Source: an uncultured Clostridia bacterium
GTDB lineage: Bacteria; Bacillota; Clostridia; Lachnospirales; Lachnospiraceae
Assembly (NCBI GenBank): GCA_947088195.1
Contig: CAMUFS010000207.1
Location: forward strand, 1-5,829
DNA: 5,829 nt
Direction: 5' to 3'
This document shows positions 1 to 5,739 of this stretch, piece after piece; the stretch's first letter is position 1; each line of letters begins with the position of its first letter. Below the pieces are notes generated by a model. That model searched no databases. It worked only from the letters and a program-made list of their open reading frames with translations, and was not told where the DNA came from. The position numbers and the translations under genes were made by a program.

Positions 1-200
1 CCGCCTTCAATAATCGCATTGCCGGCGAGTATTCCAAGTATCGCCTTACTTGTCACAGATTTTCCAGAACCAGACTCACCCACGATGGACAGTGTCTCTC
101 CTTTGGCAAGCTCAAAATTAATGCCGCGCACAGCCTGTACTCTGCCGTTGGAGGTACGAAAGGATACAGTGAGATTCCTGACTGATAATTTATTCTCCAT
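1..200 (-). CDS. oppD: Opp/Dpp-type ABC transporter ATP-binding protein, N-terminal part (cut by the left window edge)
   Basis: This is the first 66 codons of a cytoplasmic ATPase that powers the importer encoded upstream of it. The translation begins MENKLSVRNLTVSF and contains a clear Walker A nucleotide-binding loop, GESGSGKS, at residues 41-48, followed by VTSKAILGIL. The run VQAVRGINFELAKGETLSIV just before it is typical of the OppD/DppD branch, where 'QAVRG(V/I)sF.l..GE' precedes the Walker A motif. The Q-loop, signature motif, Walker B and the C-terminal oligopeptide domain would lie beyond the edge. The ATG at 200 is chosen because GGAGG lies 7-8 nt upstream, inside the last codons of oppC. 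Only one base separates the oppC stop (TAA) from this ATG, so translation is probably coupled. An oppF partner is expected next but is not visible. OppD rather than OppF is inferred from gene order and the N-terminal pattern. Confidence 0.93.
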   Translation of the reverse strand, partial: MENKLSVRNLTVSFRTSNGRVQAVRGINFELAKGETLSIVGESGSGKSVTSKAILGILAGNAIIEG

Positions 201-201
201 C

Positions 202-1740
202 TTAGTCCTCCACTCCTCTTGTTGTAGGGTTAAATGCATCACGCAAACCATTGCCAAACAAGTTAAAGCAAATCAGCAGCAATGCAAAATATATCGAAGG
301 GAAAAACATAGCATGGGGCGCTGTCAGCATCGAAGGCTGCCCCTGTGCCAGCAGTGTGCCAATACTGGTTCCGGCAAAATCTGCAATATTGATAATTCCC
401 AGATAAGTCATTGTTGTCTCTGATAATACCACAGAGGGAATAATAAGCGCACAGCTTGTGATAATGGTACCCATGGCATTTGGGAAAATATGCTTAAACA
501 TCAATCGCTTGTCCGAAGCACCAAGTGTTCTCGCCGCAAAGACAAATTCCTGTCCCTTAAAGCGATAAAACTGCTTTCTAGTCAAAGCGCTCATGCCAAT
601 CCACCCTGTCATAACAAATGCAAACAAGAAAGCTCCCACCGTGCCCACCTTAGCCGCAAGGTGAAGCTGGAACAATACAGTGACAACTATGGTAGGAATA
701 CCAGAACAGATATCCGCAAAACGGTCCATAACAATATCGACCGTGCCGCCGTAATATCCTTGAATCGCTCCGTAAATCGCACCGATTGTCAAATTAATCG
801 CAGATACCACAATAGCAAAAATCAAAGAGAATCTTGCTCCAACTCCAATACCACAGAACAGATCCTGCCCCAGCACGCTGGTGCCCAGCAGATACATAGG
901 CTCGTATCCATTTAAATATTGATAATAATTATAATAGCAAATACGTGCCTGCACAGACCCAGACTTGCGGACACTGTAGATATAACTGCCATCATCACCC
1001 GGAATCCGTATACTGTTATATGGTGCACCTTCTATTGCAGAATTTGTGGAATATACCGGAATAAAATTACCATTTTCATCAAGCACAGCGGATCCCTTTG
1101 CATCTACTTGATACCAAAGATTAGGGCTGTCACTGATACCTCCGATTGCCTCTGGCTCCACATAAGGATATATTACTTGAATCCCTGTCTCATTCTGCCA
1201 CTTCTGAATATTCTCAAATTCATTATAAGAAAGAACGCGATATACCACACCAACATCATAATACTTATTGGTTGACATCTTATAAAAATAGGAGATTCTG
1301 TCCTGTCCTCGATACTTAGACACTGTTTCAGAGGTTCCTAAAATCTTAATAATCGGGTTATATCCTGTCTCCACCCCAATACCCTTCCAATAATTCATCT
1401 GCGCCTCATTCTGGCTCTCATGCACCACAGCACCATCAAAGATCCCCCAGCCCTTATCGGCAATCGCCCGGATAAAAGGAGGTGTGTTTGTATACACTTT
1501 ATCCTTATTATCCATCTTGATCGGAGCGACAATCGGTGCCAAAATCGCATACAAAGCAAGCAGAGCAAGAATGTAGGCAGCTATCACAGAAGACCTATTC
1601 TTCTTAAACCGAAGCATGGCGTCCGCAAAAAAGCCGCGGGTTTTGGTATCGAATTTTTTATCCTGAATTGTCTTGTCAAACTGCGCAAACTCAAATTTTT
1701 CCTTTGGAATATGTTCCAGTTCTTGTCCTTTTCTCTCCAT
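202..1740 (-). CDS. oppC: Opp/Dpp-type ABC transporter permease, OppC family, with a large extracytoplasmic insertion
   Basis: This is one of the two channel subunits of the importer, 512 residues. A polar N-terminus (1-45) is followed by the OppC N-terminal helix (about 52-73, ending in LAPIVAP). Residues about 76-283 are a polar, Tyr/Asn-rich segment predicted to lie outside the cell. The family core resumes at LGTSVLGQD (285-293), matching the usual LGTD.LGRD, and has about five more helices. The coupling (EAA) loop is AARTLGASDKRLMFKHIFPNA (from 402), which docks on the ATPases. The C-terminus LFGNGLRDAFNP is also typical. Usual OppC proteins are near 300 residues, so the excess is the insertion. 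The frame also opens with GTG at 1755, overlapping the oppB stop by 4 nt. I prefer ATG 1740, because GTGAGGA supplies a Shine-Dalgarno site 7-8 nt before it and the GTG has none. The gap to the oppB stop is then 11 nt. Confidence 0.95.
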   Translation of the reverse strand: MERKGQELEHIPKEKFEFAQFDKTIQDKKFDTKTRGFFADAMLRFKKNRSSVIAAYILALLALYAILAPIVAPIKMDNKDKVYTNTPPFIRAIADKGWGIFDGAVVHESQNEAQMNYWKGIGVETGYNPIIKILGTSETVSKYRGQDRISYFYKMSTNKYYDVGVVYRVLSYNEFENIQKWQNETGIQVIYPYVEPEAIGGISDSPNLWYQVDAKGSAVLDENGNFIPVYSTNSAIEGAPYNSIRIPGDDGSYIYSVRKSGSVQARICYYNYYQYLNGYEPMYLLGTSVLGQDLFCGIGVGARFSLIFAIVVSAINLTIGAIYGAIQGYYGGTVDIVMDRFADICSGIPTIVVTVLFQLHLAAKVGTVGAFLFAFVMTGWIGMSALTRKQFYRFKGQEFVFAARTLGASDKRLMFKHIFPNAMGTIITSCALIIPSVVLSETTMTYLGIINIADFAGTSIGTLLAQGQPSMLTAPHAMFFPSIYFALLLICFNLFGNGLRDAFNPTTRGVED

Positions 1741-1748
1741 AGCCCATT

Positions 1749-1755
1749 TCCTCAC
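1749..1755 (-). promoter_or_regulatory. Ribosome binding site of oppC, overlapping the oppB stop codon
   Basis: GTGAGGA-type sequence on the minus strand includes the oppB TGA stop and lies 7-8 nt before ATG 1740. The GTG inside it could serve as an alternative oppC start, but nothing like a Shine-Dalgarno site precedes that GTG. This supports the 512-residue form over a 517-residue one. The overlap suggests that ribosomes finishing oppB restart on oppC. Confidence 0.7.
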
Positions 1756-2705
1756 TTTTTCGAACCCATTCTAATACGGGGATCAATAAATCCATAACTA
1801 ATATCAACCACAATGCTCGCTACCAAGCTGACAGAAGTGTAAAATACTACCAGCATGGTAAACATAGGATAATCCCTGCCGTTAATGGAATTTAAATAAA
1901 GCTGTCCCACACCCGGTACGGAGAAAATCTTCTCAATAATCAGGGAACCTGACATAATACTGATAAACTGCCCAAAGATGGATGGCAGCACCACCACCAT
2001 ACAGTTTTTCATGGCATGGCGGACCGTAGCCTGTGCTCTCGTCAATCCCTTTGTCCTTGCCAACAGCATAAATTCACTGGTCAGCACCTCTGTGAGCTCG
2101 GCGCGAGTGGTACGTGTAAAGCCCGCGATCACGCCCATGGACAGAGAAAGCACCGCCGGCAGCATACTGACAAACATGCTCCAGGTAAAGAAATTTGTTC
2201 CAGACTTCATCAAAAAGGGAAACCAGCCCAACTTATAAGATAAAAAATATTGTATTATAAATGCATATACGAAAGAAGGTACGGATATGCACACCATAGT
2301 CAATGTTGAAATCGTGTGGTCTATCCAGCTATTTTTCTTAATAGCTGCAAAAATACCAAGAATAATTCCGATAGGAATACTAAAAATGATAGAATAAAGA
2401 TTGACAACTATAGTCGCAGGGAGCTTTGAAACGAAAACATCTGCTACCTCTTGCCCAAAATAGAGCACATCACTAACTCCCCAATCCCATTTTGTAAAAA
2501 TATTTTTCAAAAAAATACCAAACTGAATCAAATAAGGCTTATTATACCCAGCCGCCTCTCTGCGTGCCTCAATTACATCAGAGTGAGGATCGCCAATAGG
2601 AAGCTCAGCCAGAGGGAGCATCCTAATCAATACAAAACACATAAAAGTGATGATAAACAATGTCATCAACATCAACAAAATTCTTTTTACAGCGTATTTT
2701 CCCAT
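1752..2705 (-). CDS. oppB: Opp/Dpp-type ABC transporter permease, OppB family
   Basis: This is the second channel subunit, 317 residues, a normal length for the family. It starts with the characteristic cytoplasmic end and first helix (YAVKRILLMLMTLFIITFMCF, from residue 4). Five further helices lie at about 97-120, 134-157, 177-196, 237-256 and 281-305. The extracytoplasmic loop after helix 1 is the usual OppB type and contains IQFGIFLKNIFTKWDWG. The coupling loop lies at 211-241 and contains LLARTKGLTRAQATVRHAMK. IFSVPGVGQL (260-269) matches the conserved 'vFs.PG.G.L' segment, and the protein ends with the conserved DPRIR (308-312). The ATG at 2705 has GGAGG 6 nt upstream. Another ATG four bases earlier is out of frame. 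The stop codon lies 11 nt before the preferred oppC start. It is separated from the binding-protein gene by 167 nt of hairpin-forming sequence, and no separate promoter is visible there. Confidence 0.96.
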   Translation of the reverse strand: MGKYAVKRILLMLMTLFIITFMCFVLIRMLPLAELPIGDPHSDVIEARREAAGYNKPYLIQFGIFLKNIFTKWDWGVSDVLYFGQEVADVFVSKLPATIVVNLYSIIFSIPIGIILGIFAAIKKNSWIDHTISTLTMVCISVPSFVYAFIIQYFLSYKLGWFPFLMKSGTNFFTWSMFVSMLPAVLSLSMGVIAGFTRTTRAELTEVLTSEFMLLARTKGLTRAQATVRHAMKNCMVVVLPSIFGQFISIMSGSLIIEKIFSVPGVGQLYLNSINGRDYPMFTMLVVFYTSVSLVASIVVDISYGFIDPRIRMGSKK

Positions 2706-2711
2706 ACATTA

Positions 2712-2716
2712 CCTCC
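2712..2716 (-). promoter_or_regulatory. Ribosome binding site of oppB
   Basis: GGAGG on the minus strand lies 6 nt before ATG 2705, an ideal spacing. It follows the hairpin-rich gap directly, so oppB can start translation independently of the lipoprotein gene. Confidence 0.85.
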
Positions 2717-2746
2717 GACCGGTTTTTTGCGTCCCACAAATCTTGT

Positions 2747-2768
2747 CAAAAACCCACAGGGGATTTTG
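2747..2768 (-). terminator. Second intercistronic hairpin ending in a T-run (weak terminator candidate)
   Basis: On the minus strand, CAAAA-T-CCC pairs with GGG-T-TTTTG around a CTGT loop, with one T-T mismatch. The GGGTTTTTG arm resembles an intrinsic terminator end, but the GC part is only three pairs and the T-run is inside the stem. Any stop would be partial, which fits oppB, oppC and oppD still having to be transcribed from the promoter upstream of the lipoprotein gene. No promoter is visible between here and oppB. Confidence 0.35.
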
Positions 2769-2776
2769 CACTAATA

Positions 2777-2816
2777 GCAGGCATCTTAGGGGCATATAGC
2801 CCCCAAAAATCCCTGC
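2777..2816 (-). terminator. Strong intercistronic hairpin (attenuator, mRNA stabiliser or leaky terminator)
   Basis: GCAGG (2812-2816) pairs with CCTGC (2777-2781) as an outer stem. An inner ten-pair stem encloses the loop TATAT, with GGGGC pairing GCCCC and then a run of T facing A/G. Two of the inner pairs are G-U only on the minus strand and become A-C mismatches on the plus strand, so the structure suits an RNA read leftwards. On the minus strand there is no T-run after it. On the plus strand a TTTTT follows, so it could also stop rightward transcription, although no rightward gene is seen. Hairpins between the binding protein and permease genes are a known way to keep binding-protein mRNA in excess. 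Confidence 0.5.
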
Positions 2817-2842
2817 TTTTTGTGAAACCATGCTTAATTTGC

Positions 2843-2872
2843 AAGTAGTGAAGCAGATATATCACTCTACTT
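2843..2872 (-). other. Stem-loop directly after the lipoprotein stop codon
   Basis: The transcribed strand can pair AAGTA with TACTT and GTGA with TCAC around a 10-nt loop, with a two-base bulge. This gives nine pairs starting at the first base after the TAG stop. No T-run follows, so it is not a terminator by itself. It could protect the 3' end of the lipoprotein message from degradation. The role is inference; the pairing is visible. Confidence 0.45.
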
Positions 2873-5464
2873 CTAGTATTTCAGCTCACCGCCCTGTTCT
2901 GTAACATACGCTGCCCACTCACTCTCGCTGTAATTGTACTTCAGGTACTGAACACTACCACGTTGCATCAGCGGACTATACTCATCTACAACATAATATG
3001 CCTGCTGTGTCAGAAGACCCATACTAGCATCCTCAAGCATAGGAATATAATTATAAGTCTGCAGAATCTGTCCCTCTAAAGATGCCAAAATAGTCAGTCT
3101 TGTATCTACATCAGCAAAAGCCTCACCAAAGTTATAATCTTTTCCATCCTTTGTAACCGTTGTGCCAAGCAGAGCCTCTGACCATTGTCTTAAGTTCATA
3201 GTAATAGACTCTCCATTAAGCTCCAATGTCATATCAACCTTGCTTGCATCAAACCATTTGCCGTCATACTGCTGCTCGGTTCCATTTGTATACAGACGAA
3301 TCACATCAAATGGATTCATCGCAGAACCACTCCATCCAGCCAATGCTGTATCAGCCAAACCATTTCTCAGCTTGTTGCTCCACTCATTTCCATAATTTGC
3401 GGACATCGCAAATTCAATTTTTCCATCAAATGGTGTGCCAGCTGTGACTTCCTTCATCTTCTCATTCAGATAGTTAATGGTCTTTGTCAAGAAATCATTT
3501 GGATCTGTACTCATAGCATACTCAATACGAACTGTCTGATCAGAGATGCCATCACCATTCTCATCTGTGATATAGCCTGCAGCGATAGCCTCATCAAATG
3601 CCTGCTTGTACAGCTCTTTTGCTTCTTCTGGATCAAAGCCTGTAATAGAATTTACCGCCTCATCCAGATTGTTGAATTTGGATGTATCTACGGAATAGAA
3701 ATCACATAAAACCTGTTTTGCCTGATCGGTATCACGATACTTTGCGCCAGTCTCTGGGTCGTATACATAAGTCGTTCCAATCAGTCCATAGCCGCCCTTT
3801 CTGGAAGGAGATATGGTTCCTGCAAACAATTCCTTGTCATAGGTCACTGCCAAGGCCTGCTTGAAGGTCTTAAGTGTCATGGTCTCCAAATCATACTTTG
3901 TCTTGTCAAAATCGCTACTTGCCTCACGATTCTTAATGGCATCCATATAACCATTGATAATAAAGAAGAATGTTGTAGTCTTTGGAGTAGCAAACGCATA
4001 CTCGCTGTTTCTATAAGTGTCAAAATCATCTGCACCAAGACCATATGTCATCAATTCTCCCTTGAGGAACATCATCTTATGTGTCGCAGACTCTGCCACT
4101 ACCTGACATTCTATCGCTGTGGACTGCCACATATCATAAACCTGTCCATCCGTTGGGTCCTTATAAGTATGCTGTCCATCGGTGTAACCAAACCAATTTT
4201 CATTTCTCTCAAGGCGCAGTGCCTTATCTGACTGGAATTCTACTAACTTATATGGTCCATAGCTGCTGGTAGTCTCCACACTGCTGTTATAAGTAGAAGA
4301 ATATGCATCGCCATTGATTTTCTTATTTGCCTCATACAGATCTTCTTTTACAAGCCATGTTTGACTTGACAAATTGTAATAAAGATTAAAACCACTAATT
4401 GATGTAGCAAATACGAGCGTAATCTGATAATCACCAGTTTTTAATAAACCAACCGTAGAGAAATCTACCTCAGGATAATAAGAAGTAGCGACAGAAATAT
4501 AATAACCAAGCTGCTCCTGTGGCTCATTTCCCCATGTATCACTTCCTGTAAACTGATACAAAGCAGCGATTGTCTCATCTGTCACTGGGCAGTAATTCTG
4601 TGCATCAGCAGCCTCAGAAAGCACGGTCCACACCTCATCTGGAATATGTCCTGATGTATGATAATCATTCAGGGACTTGCCGCCCATCCATGCATAATTT
4701 TCATTCAAGCCAAAGAAAGCTTGGTACCCTTCTGCAGTGGAATAGGTTCCATCTTCACCCTTCACTAAATCTGCAAGAGCATACACCATGGTCTCTCCAT
4801 CTTCAGAATTTATCAAAAACTTTCTTTTTCCGCTATTTGCATATGCCTCAGCACCTGCAATAACAAAATCTCCATTATAAAAATCAGTAGCACGATAGTT
4901 ATTAGCTTTCGGATTTAACAACTCCTTCATGGAATATATATAGCTGTCCGCATTGATTGGAGTACCATCTTGCCACTGTGCCTTTTGATTCAGATCGATC
5001 GTATAGGCATAGCCCTCCGATGCAGATTCAGGAATACCAAATTCAGGATGCTCTGCCTTTATCTTTTCTGTCACATCAACTGGATCACTCGCAGCCATTG
5101 ACGGAATAAACTTATAACCAGCAAAAGGCTCTAGACCATCCACTGGATGCAGCTCATCATTATACACTGGCTCATAAAAACCACATGCAATAAACTGAAA
5201 AAGATAGTTGTCATCTGTCGTCTGATAGGTATGTGGATTCCAGTTTGCACAGAGTACATTGACTGCGTCTTTATACACATATTCCTGATCAGAGGTGTCT
5301 GTCTCATCCTGTGCACTGGTTGTTGTATTTTGAGTAGCACTGGATGTAGTAGGGGTTGTACTGCCCTGTGTCGTTGGATCGCTAGAATTTCCACCACAGC
5401 CTGTAAGAGAAACAACCATAGCAGACGCCAACGCAAGAGCAAGAAACTTCTTGTTTTTCATCAT
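2873..5464 (-). CDS. oppA: Oligopeptide/dipeptide ABC transporter substrate-binding lipoprotein (SBP_bac_5 family), unusually long
   Basis: This is an 863-residue extracellular binding lipoprotein that delivers ligand to the OppB/OppC channel. Residues 1-22 form a lipoprotein signal peptide (KNKK, a hydrophobic core, then lipobox LTGC), with Cys23 as the lipidation site. A Ser/Thr/Gln-rich spacer follows (about 24-60). Family marks include AQWQDGTPINADSYIYSMK (162-180), SYGPYKLVEF (401-410) with LRLERNENWFGY (416-427), and FKQALAVTYDKE (534-545). DENGDGISD (634-642) looks like a calcium-binding loop, as is common in such proteins. Classic OppA/DppA proteins have about 500-550 residues. Much of the excess lies in a segment of roughly 120 residues (about 214-335) and another near 740-785. 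The start at 5464 is chosen because GGGAGG lies 6 nt upstream and the signal peptide begins there. ATG 5461 is equally in frame, 9 nt from the site. An upstream ATG at 5551 adds 29 polar residues without a binding site. The ligand is unknown. Confidence 0.95.
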   Translation of the reverse strand: MMKNKKFLALALASAMVVSLTGCGGNSSDPTTQGSTTPTTSSATQNTTTSAQDETDTSDQEYVYKDAVNVLCANWNPHTYQTTDDNYLFQFIACGFYEPVYNDELHPVDGLEPFAGYKFIPSMAASDPVDVTEKIKAEHPEFGIPESASEGYAYTIDLNQKAQWQDGTPINADSYIYSMKELLNPKANNYRATDFYNGDFVIAGAEAYANSGKRKFLINSEDGETMVYALADLVKGEDGTYSTAEGYQAFFGLNENYAWMGGKSLNDYHTSGHIPDEVWTVLSEAADAQNYCPVTDETIAALYQFTGSDTWGNEPQEQLGYYISVATSYYPEVDFSTVGLLKTGDYQITLVFATSISGFNLYYNLSSQTWLVKEDLYEANKKINGDAYSSTYNSSVETTSSYGPYKLVEFQSDKALRLERNENWFGYTDGQHTYKDPTDGQVYDMWQSTAIECQVVAESATHKMMFLKGELMTYGLGADDFDTYRNSEYAFATPKTTTFFFIINGYMDAIKNREASSDFDKTKYDLETMTLKTFKQALAVTYDKELFAGTISPSRKGGYGLIGTTYVYDPETGAKYRDTDQAKQVLCDFYSVDTSKFNNLDEAVNSITGFDPEEAKELYKQAFDEAIAAGYITDENGDGISDQTVRIEYAMSTDPNDFLTKTINYLNEKMKEVTAGTPFDGKIEFAMSANYGNEWSNKLRNGLADTALAGWSGSAMNPFDVIRLYTNGTEQQYDGKWFDASKVDMTLELNGESITMNLRQWSEALLGTTVTKDGKDYNFGEAFADVDTRLTILASLEGQILQTYNYIPMLEDASMGLLTQQAYYVVDEYSPLMQRGSVQYLKYNYSESEWAAYVTEQGGELKY

Positions 5465-5595
5465 ATCTTTCCTCCCATAAAAATTTGCTGTGTGCATAAT
5501 TGCTATATGCAATTTTATATCGTGCTTTTGACACTTTATCGCTTTATCCATTTACATTGCGCGGATTACCGCTAAATTGTTGCGCACACTCGCAT
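5465..5595 (-). other. Transcribed leader of the lipoprotein gene with small hairpins
   Basis: This is the predicted untranslated leader of about 131 nt. It holds GCGG-TAAT-CCGC (5561-5572); two copies of GATAAAG spaced 8 bp apart (5534-5548); and AATTGC-ATATA-GCAATT (5498-5514), a perfect 6-bp stem about 20 nt upstream of the ribosome binding site. The last overlaps an alternative pairing of TGCATA with TATGCA (5493-5511). I recognise no known riboswitch or T-box pattern. A 7-codon ORF (5595-5572) starts at the expected transcription start and has no binding site, so it is not called as a gene. Confidence 0.5.
5471..5476 (-). promoter_or_regulatory. Ribosome binding site of the lipoprotein gene
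   Basis: GGGAGG on the minus strand lies 6 nt before ATG 5464 and 9 nt before the immediately following in-frame ATG 5461. It decides against the upstream in-frame ATG at 5551, which has no comparable site and would put 29 residues before the signal peptide. Confidence 0.85.
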
Positions 5596-5596
5596 G

Positions 5597-5630
5597 TTGA
5601 CATAATACGCCATATCAGGCAAATTGTCAA
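5597..5630. promoter_or_regulatory. Nested inverted repeats over the core promoter (candidate operator)
   Basis: TTGACA, which is also the -35 box, is repeated in inverted form as TGTCAA directly after the -10 box, with 22 bp between the arms. Inside lies a second inverted repeat, GCC-TGATAT-GGC, centred one base away. A dimeric regulator bound here would block RNA polymerase. I do not recognise the motif as belonging to a known regulator, and part of it is the promoter consensus itself, so it could be chance. Confidence 0.35.
5602..5630 (-). promoter_or_regulatory. Housekeeping (sigma-70/sigma-A type) promoter of the opp operon
   Basis: On the minus strand, TTGACA (5630-5625) is a perfect -35 box and TATTAT (5607-5602) is a one-mismatch -10 box, separated by exactly 17 bp. 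A run of eight A residues (5644-5637) lies just upstream, where an UP element would sit. The start of transcription is expected near 5595, giving a leader of about 130 nt before ATG 5464. The near-consensus quality implies strong transcription, possibly limited by a regulator, since an inverted repeat covers the promoter. Placement is from sequence alone. Confidence 0.85.
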
Positions 5631-5689
5631 GATATGTTTTTTTTAGAAATACATTTGTTCATTGGTGAAACTATACATTGTTGTCTCTT

Positions 5690-5718
5690 TTTACACTAAT
5701 ATTTACGCTTTTTATAAA
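5690..5718 (+). promoter_or_regulatory. Possible divergent, rightward promoter
   Basis: TTTACA (5690-5695) and TATAAA (5713-5718) on the plus strand are separated by exactly 17 bp, and each differs from consensus by one base. The predicted start, near 5725, falls at the edge of a 14-bp palindrome. The region is AT-rich, where such matches arise easily, and no certain gene follows within the window. A short frame open to the right edge (ATG at 5748 or 5778, with AGGAGG at 5759-5764) is too short to judge. Confidence 0.3.
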
Positions 5719-5725
5719 ACTATAC

Positions 5726-5739
5726 TTTCTATGTAGAAA
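5726..5739. repeat. 14-bp palindrome TTTCTATGTAGAAA (candidate operator)
   Basis: Perfect 6-bp arms TTTCTA and TAGAAA are separated by TG. It lies immediately downstream of the possible rightward promoter and about 95 bp upstream of the operon promoter. It could be a regulator site for either direction. I do not recognise the binding protein, and palindromes of this size occur by chance in AT-rich DNA. Confidence 0.3.

Noticed and set aside
2721..2749. TTGACA upstream of oppB as an internal promoter
   Set aside because: The hexamer (2749-2744, minus strand) is a perfect -35 match, but the position 17 bp downstream reads AAAACC and no -10 box is found at 16-19 bp. It is also part of a hairpin.
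2777..2822. Rightward intrinsic terminator (hairpin followed by TTTTTG on the plus strand)
   Set aside because: No rightward gene ends here, and the stem pairs better in the leftward RNA.
19..2848. Many open frames of 60-140 codons on the plus strand opposite oppC and oppB
   Set aside because: They lie antisense to well-recognised permease genes, have unnatural composition (rich in Cys, His, Arg and Ser), lack ribosome binding sites, and match no family I know.
3574..3652. Calcium-binding loop DENGDGISD in the lipoprotein as evidence of a dockerin or special function
   Set aside because: Such D.NGDG..D loops are common in long peptide-binding proteins of this family. There is only a single loop and no paired dockerin repeat.
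5465..5551. Upstream in-frame ATG at 5551 as the start of the lipoprotein
   Set aside because: It would add 29 polar residues before the signal peptide and has no ribosome binding site, whereas ATG 5464 has GGGAGG at ideal spacing.
3162..5575. Open frames opposite or in other frames of the lipoprotein gene, including 5147-5575 plus and 5131-5442 minus
   Set aside because: They are shadows of the lipoprotein coding sequence, which has a signal peptide and family motifs. None has a supported start or a recognisable domain.
5572..5595. Seven-codon upstream ORF (MRVCATI) at the predicted transcription start
   Set aside because: It would have to be leaderless, has no ribosome binding site, and its peptide shows no attenuator-like run of a single amino acid.
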